64,000 bases of DNA from DASZHJ01 sp035517495 (GTDB lineage: Bacteria; Pseudomonadota; Alphaproteobacteria; ATCC43930; CGMCC-115725), in contig DATIYT010000047.1 in the NCBI GenBank assembly GCA_035517495.1, positions 62,001 through 126,000 of the forward strand. The letters are read 5' to 3'. The translations under genes were made by a program, and so were the position numbers. The notes below the pieces were generated by a model. It was not told the origin of the DNA. It saw only the letters and a list, made by a program, of their open reading frames with translations, and ran no database searches. Shown here piece by piece: positions 63,214-64,000 of this stretch (positions are counted from its first letter, which is position 1; each line of letters starts with the position of its first letter).

Positions 63214-63936
63214 GATGTCCTCTTCCTCTTTGCGATGGGGTCGGTGCGGCTTCAACCCTCACGATGGGCAATGGCGCATGAACGAACTCGTGTTGCTCCG
63301 CCACTTAAGCCTTGTGACAAGCGAAACGCGGTCCACACTTCGCCTCATCGGCGAGCTGGTTTTGACGTGACGACCAGATACTTAGCCGCCCGCGCCACCT
63401 TACTTCTTGAAATCCTTGACCATGATTTGAACGGTCGTGGTTGACCGAGTGACAAACGCGCCGTCGAGCCGCGCCAATGACGTGCGTTTCAGGTCAACTT
63501 TCTAAGTTATTGCGCGGCTCGGAAAAGGCAATGTTCCTTCTGCTTGAGCCGCTTTCCGGTTAGACGGGTTGCCGGTTGATCCAATTATTCACAACGATCG
63601 GGCCGACCCCAGATGGGAAGGTGCACCTAGGGCCGGCCCCGATACCTGACGGAGGAGTGCGCCGTCGGGATTTCCCGCGCGTTGGAGGAAGTCGTCAACC
63701 GCGGGCACGCCGGGCGCGCAACGCAGTTCACGCCCGGAAAGGTCGAACCGCCGCGGGCATCCGCGTATACGCTTTGCACTCCGCGCATCACGAGCATCGG
63801 CTCGCGATGCGCAATCGATTCATCCGAAGCTTACGGGCGTCACCAACGACACTGACACGAGGTTACGGATGAGGGGTGCCGTCTCGCGCTAGGCAGTGAA
63901 ACGTCACCCAATCATCCGAACATCGCGGCAAGCTTT
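63214..63936. other. Gene-poor stretch at the right end
   Basis: No convincing gene. A plus-strand frame at 63631-63855 (74 codons after a TAG, no ATG) has protein-like content (CAVGISRALEEVVNRGHAG) and may be a gene remnant. The frame at 63576-63872 is Arg-rich and looks spurious. The first part must contain the promoter of the 2Fe-2S subunit gene; no clear boxes are visible. Confidence 0.5.
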
Positions 63937-64000
63937 TTACGGTGGCGATCCGAAGCCGGGCCCAAATGCCGCGTACAGTTGGAACGACTGCACGCCGCTG
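63937..64000 (-). CDS. 3' end of a fourth small exported protein (partial)
   Basis: Reading leftwards from the window edge, the minus strand gives 20 codons ending SGVQSFQLYAAFGPGF, then GSPP and TAA at 63937-63939. This matches the C-terminus of member 3 (SGVQSFQLYAVFGPGP, SIITP, TAA at 7279-7281). The first 21 bases inside the edge are identical; the remaining differences are mainly at third codon positions. The start, signal peptide and leader motif lie outside the window, so assignment to the family rests on this C-terminus. Confidence 0.7.
   Translation of the reverse strand, partial: SGVQSFQLYAAFGPGFGSPP

Noticed and set aside
63576..63872. A 98-codon plus-strand frame near the right edge
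   Set aside because: Arg-rich, no ribosome site, no recognisable domain; overlaps a more protein-like frame.

Overview
The window is GC-rich bacterial DNA, densely coded on both strands, with many ATGA stop/start overlaps and strong Shine-Dalgarno sites. The mix of genes (five ABC importers of the Dpp, Liv and Pot types, Tat-exported solute-binding proteins, hydantoinase A/B pairs, luciferase-like flavin oxidoreductases, an isoquinoline-oxidoreductase-type molybdoenzyme) suggests a soil or plant-associated proteobacterium, most likely an alphaproteobacterium. No rRNA, tRNA or marker gene is present to prove this. I saw no CRISPR array, insertion sequence or phage gene.

Layout. 1-5249: a tightly coupled minus-strand thiolase / alcohol dehydrogenase / DUF35 / thiolase operon that runs off the left edge, divergent from an acyl-CoA synthetase. 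5246-7281: a gene-poor stretch with a possible amber-interrupted small gene, then three tandem small genes for exported proteins that share a bacteriocin-leader-like motif; the 3' end of a fourth member lies on the minus strand at the right edge (63937-64000). 7419-12316: an arginase-family hydrolase, two flavin-dependent oxidoreductases, an alpha/beta hydrolase and a GntR/FCD regulator. 12522-18896: a dipeptide-type ABC importer (permeases, two ATPases, binding protein) and an aldo/keto reductase. 18938-32405: two hydantoinase A/B pairs around a complete branched-chain-amino-acid-type (Liv) importer, plus a short-chain dehydrogenase.

32414-43630: two polyamine-type (Pot) importers. One has a fused double permease. 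The other is in an apparent operon with a 2-oxoglutarate oxygenase-like enzyme and a class II aldolase/adducin protein; a second aldolase/adducin gene lies nearby. 43849-52709: a DUF1028 protein, an amidohydrolase, a D-2-hydroxyacid dehydrogenase and a second dipeptide-type importer whose two ATPases are fused. 52767-58435: an ACMSD-like amidohydrolase and a third Pot importer split over both strands around a small Dabb-domain gene. 58534-63213: an operon for a 2Fe-2S/molybdopterin oxidoreductase with its cytochrome c, a cupin and an enolase-superfamily enzyme.

Inference on how it works together: most of the window reads as a set of uptake-plus-catabolism modules for small nitrogenous and carboxylic compounds, each importer sitting next to hydrolases or oxidoreductases. 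The substrates cannot be read from sequence. The least explained part is the family of small exported proteins at 6188-7281 and 63937-64000.
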